A stretch of DNA of 64,000 nucleotides from an uncultured Gammaproteobacteria bacterium (GTDB lineage: Bacteria > Pseudomonadota > Gammaproteobacteria > Steroidobacterales > GCA-2729495): contig CAKZWQ010000002.1 in the NCBI GenBank assembly GCA_937921935.1, forward strand, positions 1 to 64,000, read 5' to 3'. How positions within the stretch are numbered: position 1 is the first letter of the stretch; every line of letters begins with the position of its first letter. Shown here piece after piece: positions 52,442 to 60,280 of the stretch. The position numbers and the translations under genes are program-made. The notes beneath the pieces were generated by a model. The model worked only from the letters and a program-made list of their open reading frames with translations. It did no database searches and had not been told where the DNA came from.

Positions 52442-53661
52442 GCTTGTTCGCCTGCTGCCCGGGTTTGCAGGATCCCCGTCAGCGCCAGAATCTTTGAATA
52501 ACCGAGCGCATCCTGCGCAGTCCATTCCCCGGCGGCTTCTCCGTACTTACCTTTGGTGGCAGCCATCAGCGAGTGAGCTGATTCCACGCCCTCGACGAAA
52601 AAACTGCCCGGCTGCAGCCTCAGCTTTACCTGCCCGGTGACCCGGGCCTGGGAAGAACTGAGCAGGGCTTCAATATCTCGGCACACGGGGTCCAGCTGTT
52701 TGCCTTCATGAATAAAGTCGCCGTAACTCGCTGCAATATTGTCCTTGATCCGCTGCTGCAGACCGCTGAGCACGAGTTTCTCCAGCTCGCGGTGAGCCGT
52801 GAGCAGAATCTCCGCGGCCGGCGCTTCGAAGGCCACCCTGCCCTTGGTGCCCAGCACCGTATCGCCCAGGTGAATGCCCCGGCCGATGCCAAAGGGTGCG
52901 GCCATGGCTTCCAGGGCTTCGATCAGCGCCACCGGCTCCAGGGCCTGGTCGTTCAGGCTCACGGGGATGCCCTGCTCAAAGCCGAGCAATAATTGTTCCG
53001 CGGCGTGATTGTTTTCCAGGGCACCGGGGGACAGCACCCAGGCGCTTTCAGGAATGCTGTCCCGCGAGTCCAGAGTCTCGGTGCCGCCAATGGTCACACC
53101 CCACAGGCCGCGGTTAATGGAGTAGGCAGACGCCTTGCTGGGCACGGGCAGATTGCGCTCTTCCAGAAAATTCACCTGGGCGGTTCGCTGGAAGGCGTGG
53201 TCGCGCACGGGTGCCAGCACTTCCAGCCCGGGATTAACCGTCCTCAGCGCAATCTCAAAACGCACCTGGTCATTGCCCGCCGCTGTGCAGCCGTGGGCGA
53301 CCGTCGTGCTGCCCCGTTGCGCGGCAACCTCGGCCATCAAGGTCGCCTGGATGCCGCGCTCGGCGCCCACGCACAGGGGATAGAGGTTGCCGCGCCGCAC
53401 GTTACCGGCAATCAGGTACTGGAGCACCTGGTCAAAAAAGCGTGGCCGTGCTTCCACCAGCACGTGCTCGATGGCGCCAAGGGCCAGCGCACGGGTTTCA
53501 AGCTCGGCAGCACTGGTGGCATCCAGGCCGCCGGTATTGATGGTGACCGTGACGACGGGGCGACCATAAGTTTCTTTCAGCCAGGGCACGCAGAACGAGG
53601 TGTCCAGGCCGCCTGAGAAGGCCAGCACGATCGGCGAGTTGTCGGTGTTGTCGTTGCTCAT
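52438..53661 (-). CDS. argG: Argininosuccinate synthase
   Basis: ArgG joins citrulline and aspartate using ATP. The 407 residues contain VLAFSGGLDTSFCVPWL, the PP-loop, and VAHGCTAAGNDQVRFE. The start at 53661 (MSNDNTDNSPIVLAFSGG) is preferred to an upstream ATG that would overlap argR. It follows argR by 16 nt and is the first enzyme gene of the operon. Confidence 0.95.
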   Translation of the reverse strand: MSNDNTDNSPIVLAFSGGLDTSFCVPWLKETYGRPVVTVTINTGGLDATSAAELETRALALGAIEHVLVEARPRFFDQVLQYLIAGNVRRGNLYPLCVGAERGIQATLMAEVAAQRGSTTVAHGCTAAGNDQVRFEIALRTVNPGLEVLAPVRDHAFQRTAQVNFLEERNLPVPSKASAYSINRGLWGVTIGGTETLDSRDSIPESAWVLSPGALENNHAAEQLLLGFEQGIPVSLNDQALEPVALIEALEAMAAPFGIGRGIHLGDTVLGTKGRVAFEAPAAEILLTAHRELEKLVLSGLQQRIKDNIAASYGDFIHEGKQLDPVCRDIEALLSSSQARVTGQVKLRLQPGSFFVEGVESAHSLMAATKGKYGEAAGEWTAQDALGYSKILALTGILQTRAAGEQA

Positions 53662-53677
53662 CTGTGTTTCCGAAAAT

Positions 53678-54127
53678 CTAGAGTTCAAAGTCTGCTTTGA
53701 GTTTTGCCCGCAGGCGTCGTTGGCCAGCGGCACTGTCTGTCGCTACAAAAACCGTGTCATCACCGGACAGGGTGCCGACTATCTCCGGCCAGCCTGTTCG
53801 ATCCAGGTAAACCGCGACCCTGGCCGCGGCCCCGACTGCGGTGCGAATCACCAGCAGGTTTGCTCCGGCCGCCGCAGCTTCGCGCACAAAGTCCCCCGGT
53901 GGTGGCGGGTTCGCCGGCTGCGCATCGCTGTCTGCCTGGCCATATCCCTGGTCCAGCTTTGCAATACCCAGCTGGCGAAGATCCCGGCTCACGCTGCTCT
54001 GGGTTGCCGGGATGCCGCGCGACTTCAGCAAGCGCACCAGCTCCGACTGCCGGGACACCGGCTGTTCGCCGATAATCTGCAGGATCGCCTGCTGGCGCTC
54101 ACTCCGGGCTGCGGCATCGATGGGCAT
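53678..54127 (-). CDS. argR: Arginine repressor
   Basis: This 149-residue protein has the ArgR winged helix (RQQAILQIIGEQPVSRQSEL, then ATQSSVSRDLRQLGI) and the C-terminal arginine-binding hexamer domain with GDDTVFVATDS. The start at 54127 gives the usual ArgR length; the longer frame crosses the promoter. It opens the arginine operon, so its synthesis is likely autoregulated through the operator-like palindromes directly upstream. Confidence 0.93.
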   Translation of the reverse strand: MPIDAAARSERQQAILQIIGEQPVSRQSELVRLLKSRGIPATQSSVSRDLRQLGIAKLDQGYGQADSDAQPANPPPPGDFVREAAAAGANLLVIRTAVGAAARVAVYLDRTGWPEIVGTLSGDDTVFVATDSAAGQRRLRAKLKADFEL

Positions 54128-54133
54128 CAATAA

Positions 54134-54161
54134 ATGCGCATAAAATAAAAAGGATGCGCAT
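54134..54161. promoter_or_regulatory. Probable ArgR operator
   Basis: The palindrome ATGCGCAT occurs twice (54134-54141 and 54154-54161), 20 bp apart, separated by an AT-rich spacer. It overlaps the -10 element and the leader. ARG boxes in other bacteria are paired AT-rich palindromes of similar spacing, though their core differs. Confidence 0.6.
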
Positions 54162-54187
54162 AATATCAGAACCTGCTCTGCTGTCAA
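54160..54187 (-). promoter_or_regulatory. Sigma-70 promoter of the argR operon
   Basis: On the minus strand TTGACA (54182-54187), a 16-bp spacer and TATTAT (54160-54165) give a near-consensus promoter 33 bp before the argR start. The operator-like palindromes overlap it. Confidence 0.8.
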
Positions 54188-54238
54188 CGACCGCTGCAGC
54201 CCGGCTAAGATGCCCCGTCCGTTGCCCAGAGAGACTGC

Positions 54239-54922
54239 ATGCAAGCCTTGGAAGTCATCGAAGTTCAGACCGGGTCGACCCCGGACGCCGCCGTCATCTG
54301 GCTGCATGGTCTGGGTGCCGACGGACATGATTTCGAGCCCGCGGTGCCTATGCTGGCCCTGGGTCCCGAGCGGCCCGTGCGCTTCCTGTTTCCCCATGCG
54401 CCGGTGCGGCCCGTGACCCTGAATGCCGGCATGAGCATGCGGGCCTGGTATGACCTGGCCCACCTGGAACCCGAGCGACAGGAGGACGAGGCCGGCATCC
54501 GGGCCGCCGCAGAAGACATCGGCGCCCTGGTAGCCGCCCAGGCCGAGGCGGGGATTCCCAGTCACCGGGTCGTGGTCGCGGGCTTTTCCCAGGGTGGCGC
54601 GACGGCACTGTTCACCGGCTTGCGCTATCCGGAGCGACTGGCCGGCATTATTGGCCTGTCCTGCTACCTGCCCCTGCCCCAGACCCTGGCGACAGAAATT
54701 GCGTCGGCGAATCAGAACACCCCCATTTTCCAGGGCCATGGTCAGTCGGACCCCGTTGTCCCCTGTGAGTTGGGGCTGGCGAGCCACCGGCTACTGATGG
54801 CGGCAGCCTGTCAGGCGGAGTGGCACACTTATCCTCTGGCGCATTCCGTATCGCCCGACGAACTGCAGCATGTGCGCGCGTTTTTACAGCGCTGTCTGCC
54901 GCCGCTCAGCGACGCAGCTTAA
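54239..54922 (+). CDS. Carboxylesterase/phospholipase family hydrolase
   Basis: The 227-residue alpha/beta hydrolase has the acyl-protein-thioesterase/carboxylesterase II pattern: VIWLHGLGADGHDFEP, the nucleophile elbow GFSQGG, then GQSDPVVP with the Asp and LAHSVSPDEL with the His. It may act on short-chain esters or lysophospholipids. It is divergent from argR and overlaps nudC at its 3' end by 17 bp. Confidence 0.9.
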   Translation: MQALEVIEVQTGSTPDAAVIWLHGLGADGHDFEPAVPMLALGPERPVRFLFPHAPVRPVTLNAGMSMRAWYDLAHLEPERQEDEAGIRAAAEDIGALVAAQAEAGIPSHRVVVAGFSQGGATALFTGLRYPERLAGIIGLSCYLPLPQTLATEIASANQNTPIFQGHGQSDPVVPCELGLASHRLLMAAACQAEWHTYPLAHSVSPDELQHVRAFLQRCLPPLSDAA

Positions 54923-55847
54923 GGGGCGGGCCCTCGATTCCCAGTTCACGCAGGCTCACATTGCCTTCATCGAACCAGGACTCGATCAGTCGAAAGGCCA
55001 CCGAGGTGCGGGGCGGCAGTGTGATCGCCCGGTCAGCAATTTCCTGCCGCGTGACCCAGCGTGCAGCGGCGAGTTCGCCATCGTTGAGATGAATCTCGCG
55101 GCTTTGCGCCGCGCCGTGAAAGCCGATCATCAGGGCAGCGGGAAAGGGCCAGGGCTGCGAAGCAAAATAGCGGCAGGCGCCGACGCGAATATTGGTTTCT
55201 TCGTGGACTTCGCGTCGCACGGCATCCTCCAGACCTTCGCCGGGTTCGACGAAGCCGGCGATAGTGGAGAAGCGATCGTCCGGCCAGTCAGGCTGTCGTC
55301 CAAGCAGGCAGGCATCACCGGCATGCACCAGCACGATTACCGCCGGATCCAGGCGCGGAAAACTTCGGTGGCCGCAGCCTTCGCGAGTGCAGGCCATGAC
55401 GAAGCCGCCGGCCTGGCTCTGATTCGGGGCCCCGCAGACTCCGCAATGGGCGTGCCGCGCGTGCCAGTTCAGCATGGCGCGCGCATAGGCTACCAGGGCT
55501 GCATCGCCGGCCGGTAACTCACCCATCACGTGACGCAGTTCCTCAAAGTGTTGCCCCGCGCGCACGCCGGGTTCCGTTTCAGGGTCCAGGTTCAGCGCAA
55601 ACAAGCAGTGCTCGTCGCGCCGGCCCAGCAAGATAGGGTTGCCCGACTCGGCTTCGCCTGGGGTGAGTTGCTCAGCGACGAAATAGCTCGCGGCCGCGTT
55701 CTGGATCAGGCACTGGCCGCGCCACAGGGGCACGAAGCGTGCTGTCGAAGATTGCAGTTCCGCCCGCAGTGCTGCCGGATCATCACGCAGAGCCGTGGCG
55801 CGATCCAGCTCACCGCCGGCGAAGGTGATGTCAGGTGACGAACTCAT
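54906..55847 (-). CDS. nudC: NAD+ diphosphatase NudC
   Basis: NudC hydrolyses NAD(H) and removes NAD caps from RNA. The 313 residues contain a zinc ribbon (CGVCGAPN...CTREGCGH), the Nudix box GFVEPGEGLEDAVRREVHEE and the downstream SQPWPFPAALMIGF, which is the SQPWPFPxS specificity motif of NudC. Its start overlaps the FlhC-like gene by 4 bp, so the two form a unit. Confidence 0.93.
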   Translation of the reverse strand: MSSSPDITFAGGELDRATALRDDPAALRAELQSSTARFVPLWRGQCLIQNAAASYFVAEQLTPGEAESGNPILLGRRDEHCLFALNLDPETEPGVRAGQHFEELRHVMGELPAGDAALVAYARAMLNWHARHAHCGVCGAPNQSQAGGFVMACTREGCGHRSFPRLDPAVIVLVHAGDACLLGRQPDWPDDRFSTIAGFVEPGEGLEDAVRREVHEETNIRVGACRYFASQPWPFPAALMIGFHGAAQSREIHLNDGELAAARWVTRQEIADRAITLPPRTSVAFRLIESWFDEGNVSLRELGIEGPPLKLRR

Positions 55848-56422
55848 GCAGACACGCTATCCGGGTGGTCGCTGCCGCGCTGGTCACAGGCCGGGCAGCG
55901 CTGGTAATCCAGGGCGTAACGATCCTGCACATACGGGGCGTCGCAGAGCGCGCACCAGGCGAAATAGAGTTCTCCACTGACCACCAGCGCATGATAGAGG
56001 TTCCAGGTCCACTCGAAACCCAGCGCGGGTGCAGTGAGCAGACTGCGATACATCTCGTAGGCCTGGCAGACCCGATGACCTTCTTCAACCCGCGAGGTCG
56101 CGTCGCCCCGGGTGACCGCACCGTCGGCCTGCAGGCGAGTCACCCGGCAATAAATAAACAGGGCTGCCAGCAAGGTCGCCTCCGCCTGGCGTTGGCCATT
56201 GCTGACGAAGGGGGCGACCTGCCGCGGTGATTTACCCCGCCGCCGGCGGACCGGCGATCTCCCGGTGTGCTGAAAGTAGCTGGCGACCAGCTTGCGAACC
56301 CGGTCCTCCGTAAAGCCTGTACAGGCCCTGATGGTACCCGTTCGGGCCTCATGGCCAATCATGCGCATGGCCAGGTCAAACTTCTCCAGTTCGCCGGCAT
56401 ATCGGTCGTCAGTTACTCGCAT
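55844..56422 (-). CDS. FlhC-like transcriptional regulator
   Basis: The 192-residue protein resembles the flagellar activator FlhC. KFDLAMRMIGHEARTGTI matches the FlhC N-terminal helix, and the zinc site Cys157-x2-Cys160-x15-Cys176-x2-Cys179 has almost the FlhC spacing (2-16-2). EWTWNLYHALVVSGELYF matches the helix before it. It is divergent from an FlhD-like gene and overlaps nudC by 4 bp. Whether it controls flagella is unknown; no flagellar genes lie in the window. Confidence 0.75.
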   Translation of the reverse strand: MRVTDDRYAGELEKFDLAMRMIGHEARTGTIRACTGFTEDRVRKLVASYFQHTGRSPVRRRRGKSPRQVAPFVSNGQRQAEATLLAALFIYCRVTRLQADGAVTRGDATSRVEEGHRVCQAYEMYRSLLTAPALGFEWTWNLYHALVVSGELYFAWCALCDAPYVQDRYALDYQRCPACDQRGSDHPDSVSA

Positions 56423-56543
56423 CGTCTAAGTCCCCCCTTCGCTGGGAAATGGCTCCCGGGCCCAAATCTGGCCCAAAAATACCTTTTATGGTCGAAAAAT
56501 CCCATATATAGTATCTCGCACCATCCAAGCCGGGAGTTATTCA
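56423..56543. promoter_or_regulatory. Divergent control region of the FlhC-like/FlhD-like pair
   Basis: This 121-bp AT-richer gap separates two divergent genes. GGCCCAAA occurs twice (56459-56466 and 56470-56477), 11 bp apart, one helical turn. TATATAGT (56495-56502) is a plausible -10 for the rightward gene. GGGAG precedes its start by 8 nt. Confidence 0.5.
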
Positions 56544-57149
56544 ATGCAGTGCAAACCGCCAGATAAGCAGTTTTTTGCCGAAATCCGGGATCTGAACCTG
56601 GGCTTTCTGCACCTGGTCGCTGATCCCAGGGCCGGTGATGAAGCCCTCGGGATGCTGGCAATGCCGGCGGCAAGCGCGGCTGCTCTGCAGTCCCTTGAAG
56701 AGCCTGAATTGTCCCGGGTCGCGTCAGCCCCGGTGTTGCTGGCCCGGCTCGATGACCTGGGCTTCGGCTCGGGCGTGGCCGAGACCATGCCCCTGCCGGC
56801 GGGCCTCGATCCTCAATGGAGTCAGCGCGTCAGCCTGTTCGCTGCGGGCTTGCTGACTTATTTGTGGCAGCTTGCCCGACGTCAGCCTGTGGCTGCCTCT
56901 CTGTGCCTGGGGCCGGACCCGGCACGGGTGCAGGCGCTGGCACGCCTGACGGGGCAGGAAGTTCTGGCTTGTGGCGCAGTCGCCGGGACAATCCTGCGCG
57001 CACGGCGGGTTTTCAGGGCGCCTTTTTTGCCCGAATTGTTGCGCACTGCCAGGCACGGTGCCCCATCCGAGGACCTGCCCGGTCTGGATCTGATCCCCTT
57101 GGGTCTGGCCCAGCTTAGGCCTGGCGCTGCCCGTCGGGGTGCTTATTAA
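56544..57149 (+). CDS. FlhD-like protein with C-terminal extension
   Basis: Of the 201 residues, the first 75 match FlhD closely in pattern: FFAEIRDLNLGFLHLVADPR, then GMLAMPAASAAALQSLEEPE and LSRVASAPVLLARL. FlhD itself is only about 115 residues; the remaining 130 residues here (one hydrophobic helix SLFAAGLLTYLWQLA, then a basic region) match nothing I know. It is divergent from the FlhC-like gene, whereas flhD and flhC are normally one operon. It may be a re-purposed FlhDC-type regulator. Confidence 0.65.
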   Translation: MQCKPPDKQFFAEIRDLNLGFLHLVADPRAGDEALGMLAMPAASAAALQSLEEPELSRVASAPVLLARLDDLGFGSGVAETMPLPAGLDPQWSQRVSLFAAGLLTYLWQLARRQPVAASLCLGPDPARVQALARLTGQEVLACGAVAGTILRARRVFRAPFLPELLRTARHGAPSEDLPGLDLIPLGLAQLRPGAARRGAY

Positions 57150-57199
57150 TTCAACGCCGGTTTGGTCTGTGCGGTATTCAGCGGGCAAAATGGGCGGTC

Positions 57200-58153
57200 A
57201 TGCACGCACTGTCCATCAACAACCTGGTCAAGGTTTACAGCAATGGCCTACGCGCCCTCGACGGCATCAACCTGCATGTTGAGGAAGGCGAGTTCTTTGC
57301 CCTGCTCGGTCCCAATGGCGCCGGCAAGACCACGGCCATTGGCATTGTCACTTCCCTGGTGAATAAAACTTCCGGGGACGTGCTGGTGTTCGGGCACAAC
57401 CTGGATCACGATCTGGCCGGGGCCAAGTCCTGCCTGGGTGTGGTTCCCCAGGAACTGAATCTGAATCAGTACGATCGGCTGGATAACATCGTGACCAACC
57501 AGGCCGGTTTCTATGGCATTGGTCGGCGGGATGCCCGCCGCCGGGCGCAGGAGTGCCTGGAGCAACTGCAGTTATGGGATCGCCGTGCCGAGATTGCCCG
57601 CAATTTGTCCGGTGGCATGAAGCGCCGCCTGATGATTGCCCGCGCGCTGGTCCATCGCCCGCGGCTGCTGATCCTGGATGAACCCACGGCCGGTGTGGAT
57701 ATCGAGATTCGGCGCTCCATGTGGGATTTTCTGCGCGAAATAAACGAACAGGGCACCACCATTATTCTGACAACGCACTATCTGGAAGAAGCCGAGAATC
57801 TTTGTCGGCATGTGGCCATCATCGATAATGGCCGCATCGTTGCCCATGACCGGATGACCTCCCTGCTGATGAAGCTGCATCGCGAGGTCTTCGTGCTCAA
57901 TACACGCGATCCGGTGGTGGCTTTGCCTGTGCTGGAAGACTTCAATGTCCGCCTGCTCAATGAACGCGAGCTGCAGGTTGAGATCACGCGCAACCATGAT
58001 CTCAATAGCCTTTTCCGCGTGCTCAGTGCCGCCGGAATCCATGTCGTGAGCATGCGTAATAAGGCCAATCGGCTGGAAGAAGCCTTTTTCAGGGTGACAG
58101 AGCGCAGTGAGCTGGCAAGCGGCGAGCTGCCTGCGCGAGCCCGGGCATCATGA
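57200..58153 (+). CDS. yadG: ABC transporter ATP-binding protein (YadG-like)
   Basis: The 317 residues carry Walker A GPNGAGKT (37-44), the signature LSGGM (136-140) and Walker B LLILDEP (156-162), with a C-terminal extension typical of YadG/DrrA exporters. It overlaps the permease gene by 4 bp. The substrate of YadGH-type exporters is not defined. Confidence 0.9.
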   Translation: MHALSINNLVKVYSNGLRALDGINLHVEEGEFFALLGPNGAGKTTAIGIVTSLVNKTSGDVLVFGHNLDHDLAGAKSCLGVVPQELNLNQYDRLDNIVTNQAGFYGIGRRDARRRAQECLEQLQLWDRRAEIARNLSGGMKRRLMIARALVHRPRLLILDEPTAGVDIEIRRSMWDFLREINEQGTTIILTTHYLEEAENLCRHVAIIDNGRIVAHDRMTSLLMKLHREVFVLNTRDPVVALPVLEDFNVRLLNERELQVEITRNHDLNSLFRVLSAAGIHVVSMRNKANRLEEAFFRVTERSELASGELPARARAS

Positions 58154-58923
58154 ATTTCGAAGCACAACTGATCAGTTTGTGGACCCTGAGCCTAAAGGAG
58201 GTTCAGCGGGTCCTCCGGATCTGGGTCCAGACCATCGTGCCGCCGGCCATTACCATGACTTTGTACTTCCTGATTTTCGGCACCTTGATCGGTCGTCGTA
58301 TCGGCCAGATGTCGGGCTTTGACTACATGGAATACATCGCGCCGGGGCTGATCATGATGTCTGTCATTACCAACTCCTATGGCAATGTCGTGTCTTCTTT
58401 CTTCAGCGCCAAGTACAACCGGCACCTGGAGGAAATGCTCGTGTCTCCCATGCCTAACTGGACCATTGTCCTTGGGCATGTGATCGGTGGCATGGTGCGA
58501 GGTTTGCTGGTTGGGCTGGTGGTCACCGTGGTGGCGCTGTTCTTCACCCGGCTTCCGGTGAACAATATTTTCATCACCCTGAGTGTGCTGGTGCTGACCT
58601 CGGCCGTGTTTTCCCTGGGTGGGTTGCTCAATGCGATCTTTGCCCGCAAGTTCGACGACGTATCGATTATTCCGTCCTTTGTGCTGGCACCGCTGACCTA
58701 CCTGGGCGGCGTGTTTTATTCTGTCAGCCTGCTGCCGGAGTTTGCCCAGAAGCTGTCAATGCTCAATCCAATTCTCTACATGGTCAATGCGTTTCGTTAC
58801 GGCATGCTGGGCGTTTCAGATATCAATATTGGTCTGGCGTATGTGATTATCCTGGCCTTCCTGGCCGGGCTGTTTACCCTGAGTATGGTGTTGATCCAGC
58901 GAGGGGTCGGCATTCGCGACTGA
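58150..58923 (+). CDS. yadH: ABC-2 type permease (YadH-like)
   Basis: The 257-residue membrane protein has about six helices and the ABC-2 motif region PLTYLGGVFYSVSLLPEFAQKLSMLNP. It is the membrane partner of the upstream ATPase, with which it overlaps by 4 bp. Export across the inner membrane is expected; cargo unknown. Confidence 0.9.
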   Translation: MNFEAQLISLWTLSLKEVQRVLRIWVQTIVPPAITMTLYFLIFGTLIGRRIGQMSGFDYMEYIAPGLIMMSVITNSYGNVVSSFFSAKYNRHLEEMLVSPMPNWTIVLGHVIGGMVRGLLVGLVVTVVALFFTRLPVNNIFITLSVLVLTSAVFSLGGLLNAIFARKFDDVSIIPSFVLAPLTYLGGVFYSVSLLPEFAQKLSMLNPILYMVNAFRYGMLGVSDINIGLAYVIILAFLAGLFTLSMVLIQRGVGIRD

Positions 58924-58932
58924 GGTTCGGCG

Positions 58933-59595
58933 ATGTGTGGTCGTTTCGCATTTTTCTCACCGGTTGAAGCAGTCCAGTCCTGGTTTCCTGAGGCCCAACT
59001 GCCGGCCCTGAAGCCCCATTACAACCTTGCACCTTCTCAGGCGATCGCCGTGCTGCGAGATACGCCCGATGCAGATCGGGAAGTTGCGCTGTTGCGTTGG
59101 GGGCTGGTGCCTTCGTGGGCCAAAGACCCGGCCATCGGTCATCGCCTGATCAACGCAAGGGCCGAAACCGTTGCCGAGAAACCTTCGTTTCGGGCGGCTT
59201 TTCGCCGACGCCGCTGCGTGATACTGGCTGATGGCTTTTACGAGTGGCAGCCTCGGGAAAGCGAGGCGAAGCAGCCCTGGTTTATCCGCGCAGTCGATGG
59301 TGGTCCGTTATTGCTGGCGGGTATCTGGGAGCATTGGGAGCGGGGTGAAAAACCCCTGCAGACCTGCGCCATTATTACCCGACCCGCCAATGAGTTCATG
59401 CAGCCTGTCCATCAGCGCATGCCCGTGATGCTGTCCTTTCAGGGCCTGTCTGCCTGGCTGCGGGCAGACGGCATCGAGGCAGCGAGTGCGCAACTGCTGC
59501 AGCAGTCACCGGAACTTGAAATGCACCCGGTCAGTCGGGCGGTGAATGATCCTACCCATGACGGGCCAGACCTGATCCGGGCGGCTGTTGACTAG
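58933..59595 (+). CDS. yedK: SRAP/HMCES-type DNA-protein crosslink protein (YedK)
   Basis: SRAP proteins covalently trap abasic sites in single-stranded DNA through Cys2. The 220 residues start MCGRFAFF, with the catalytic Cys2 after Met removal; HYNLAPSQ, WGLVPSWAKDP, NARAETVAEKPSF and the His in MHPVSRAVN are the other conserved parts. It follows the ABC permease by 9 nt and is convergent with gspB. Confidence 0.94.
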   Translation: MCGRFAFFSPVEAVQSWFPEAQLPALKPHYNLAPSQAIAVLRDTPDADREVALLRWGLVPSWAKDPAIGHRLINARAETVAEKPSFRAAFRRRRCVILADGFYEWQPRESEAKQPWFIRAVDGGPLLLAGIWEHWERGEKPLQTCAIITRPANEFMQPVHQRMPVMLSFQGLSAWLRADGIEAASAQLLQQSPELEMHPVSRAVNDPTHDGPDLIRAAVD

Positions 59596-59608
59596 ATCGA
59601 GTTCGGCT

Positions 59609-60277
59609 TCAGCGGTCCAGGGAAAAACGCTCGCCCCGGTAGCTCAGGACCACACCGTTAGGCGTGATTTCATCGACGACCGGGCCTTCTTTCGTGCTTT
59701 CGCCCTGACGGTACTTGGCCATATTGATAAACACGAAACGGTCGCTGATTTGCGCGCCATAGACGTGCATGTCCAGTCGCAAAGGCCTGATCTCCAGGCG
59801 TCCGTCCAGAACCAGTTGCTGCATGCTGGGCACGTCGTCTGTCACGCCGCTGGTCCCTGTTGATGCCGGGGCAGATGCTCGCGTCGGAGAGGACGGCGGC
59901 GCGGCGGGCGTTGGGGCGGGCCTGACAGCAGTTGCCGGTGCCTGCTCCACGGCCGGGCTGGCTATGTCCATCTCCGCTGCCAGGGAGCGTACGTCATCGC
60001 GCAGCACCGGCACCTGGGCAGGGCGCCGGGCAGGTGCCCGGGGAGCCGGCGGTACGGCGCTTTCCCGGACCACCCGCACGGGTTCGGGTTCATCCGTATC
60101 ACGCAGCAGCAAGGCGGTAATCAGGACGGCGTTGACTGCGAGGATTGCAGCTACCAGCAGTAACCATTTGCCTTTGTTTGCCGACGCTCGCTGATAACGC
60201 ACATCGGCGATGCCTGGCGTCGCTTGTTGCTGACGCTCGTTCTCGCTTTTACGCAGGGCATCGAGAATAAAAGACAT
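59609..60277 (-). CDS. gspB: General secretion pathway protein GspB
   Basis: The 222-residue protein starts MSFILDALRKSENERQQ, the GspB signature. It has one membrane helix (about 37-57), a Pro/Ala-rich periplasmic linker and a C-terminal GspB domain with ISDRFVFINMAKYRQGE. With GspA/ExeA it helps to insert the type II secretion secretin through the peptidoglycan. It begins 3 nt after the exeA-like gene stops. Confidence 0.92.
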   Translation of the reverse strand: MSFILDALRKSENERQQQATPGIADVRYQRASANKGKWLLLVAAILAVNAVLITALLLRDTDEPEPVRVVRESAVPPAPRAPARRPAQVPVLRDDVRSLAAEMDIASPAVEQAPATAVRPAPTPAAPPSSPTRASAPASTGTSGVTDDVPSMQQLVLDGRLEIRPLRLDMHVYGAQISDRFVFINMAKYRQGESTKEGPVVDEITPNGVVLSYRGERFSLDR

Positions 60278-60280
60278 ACC

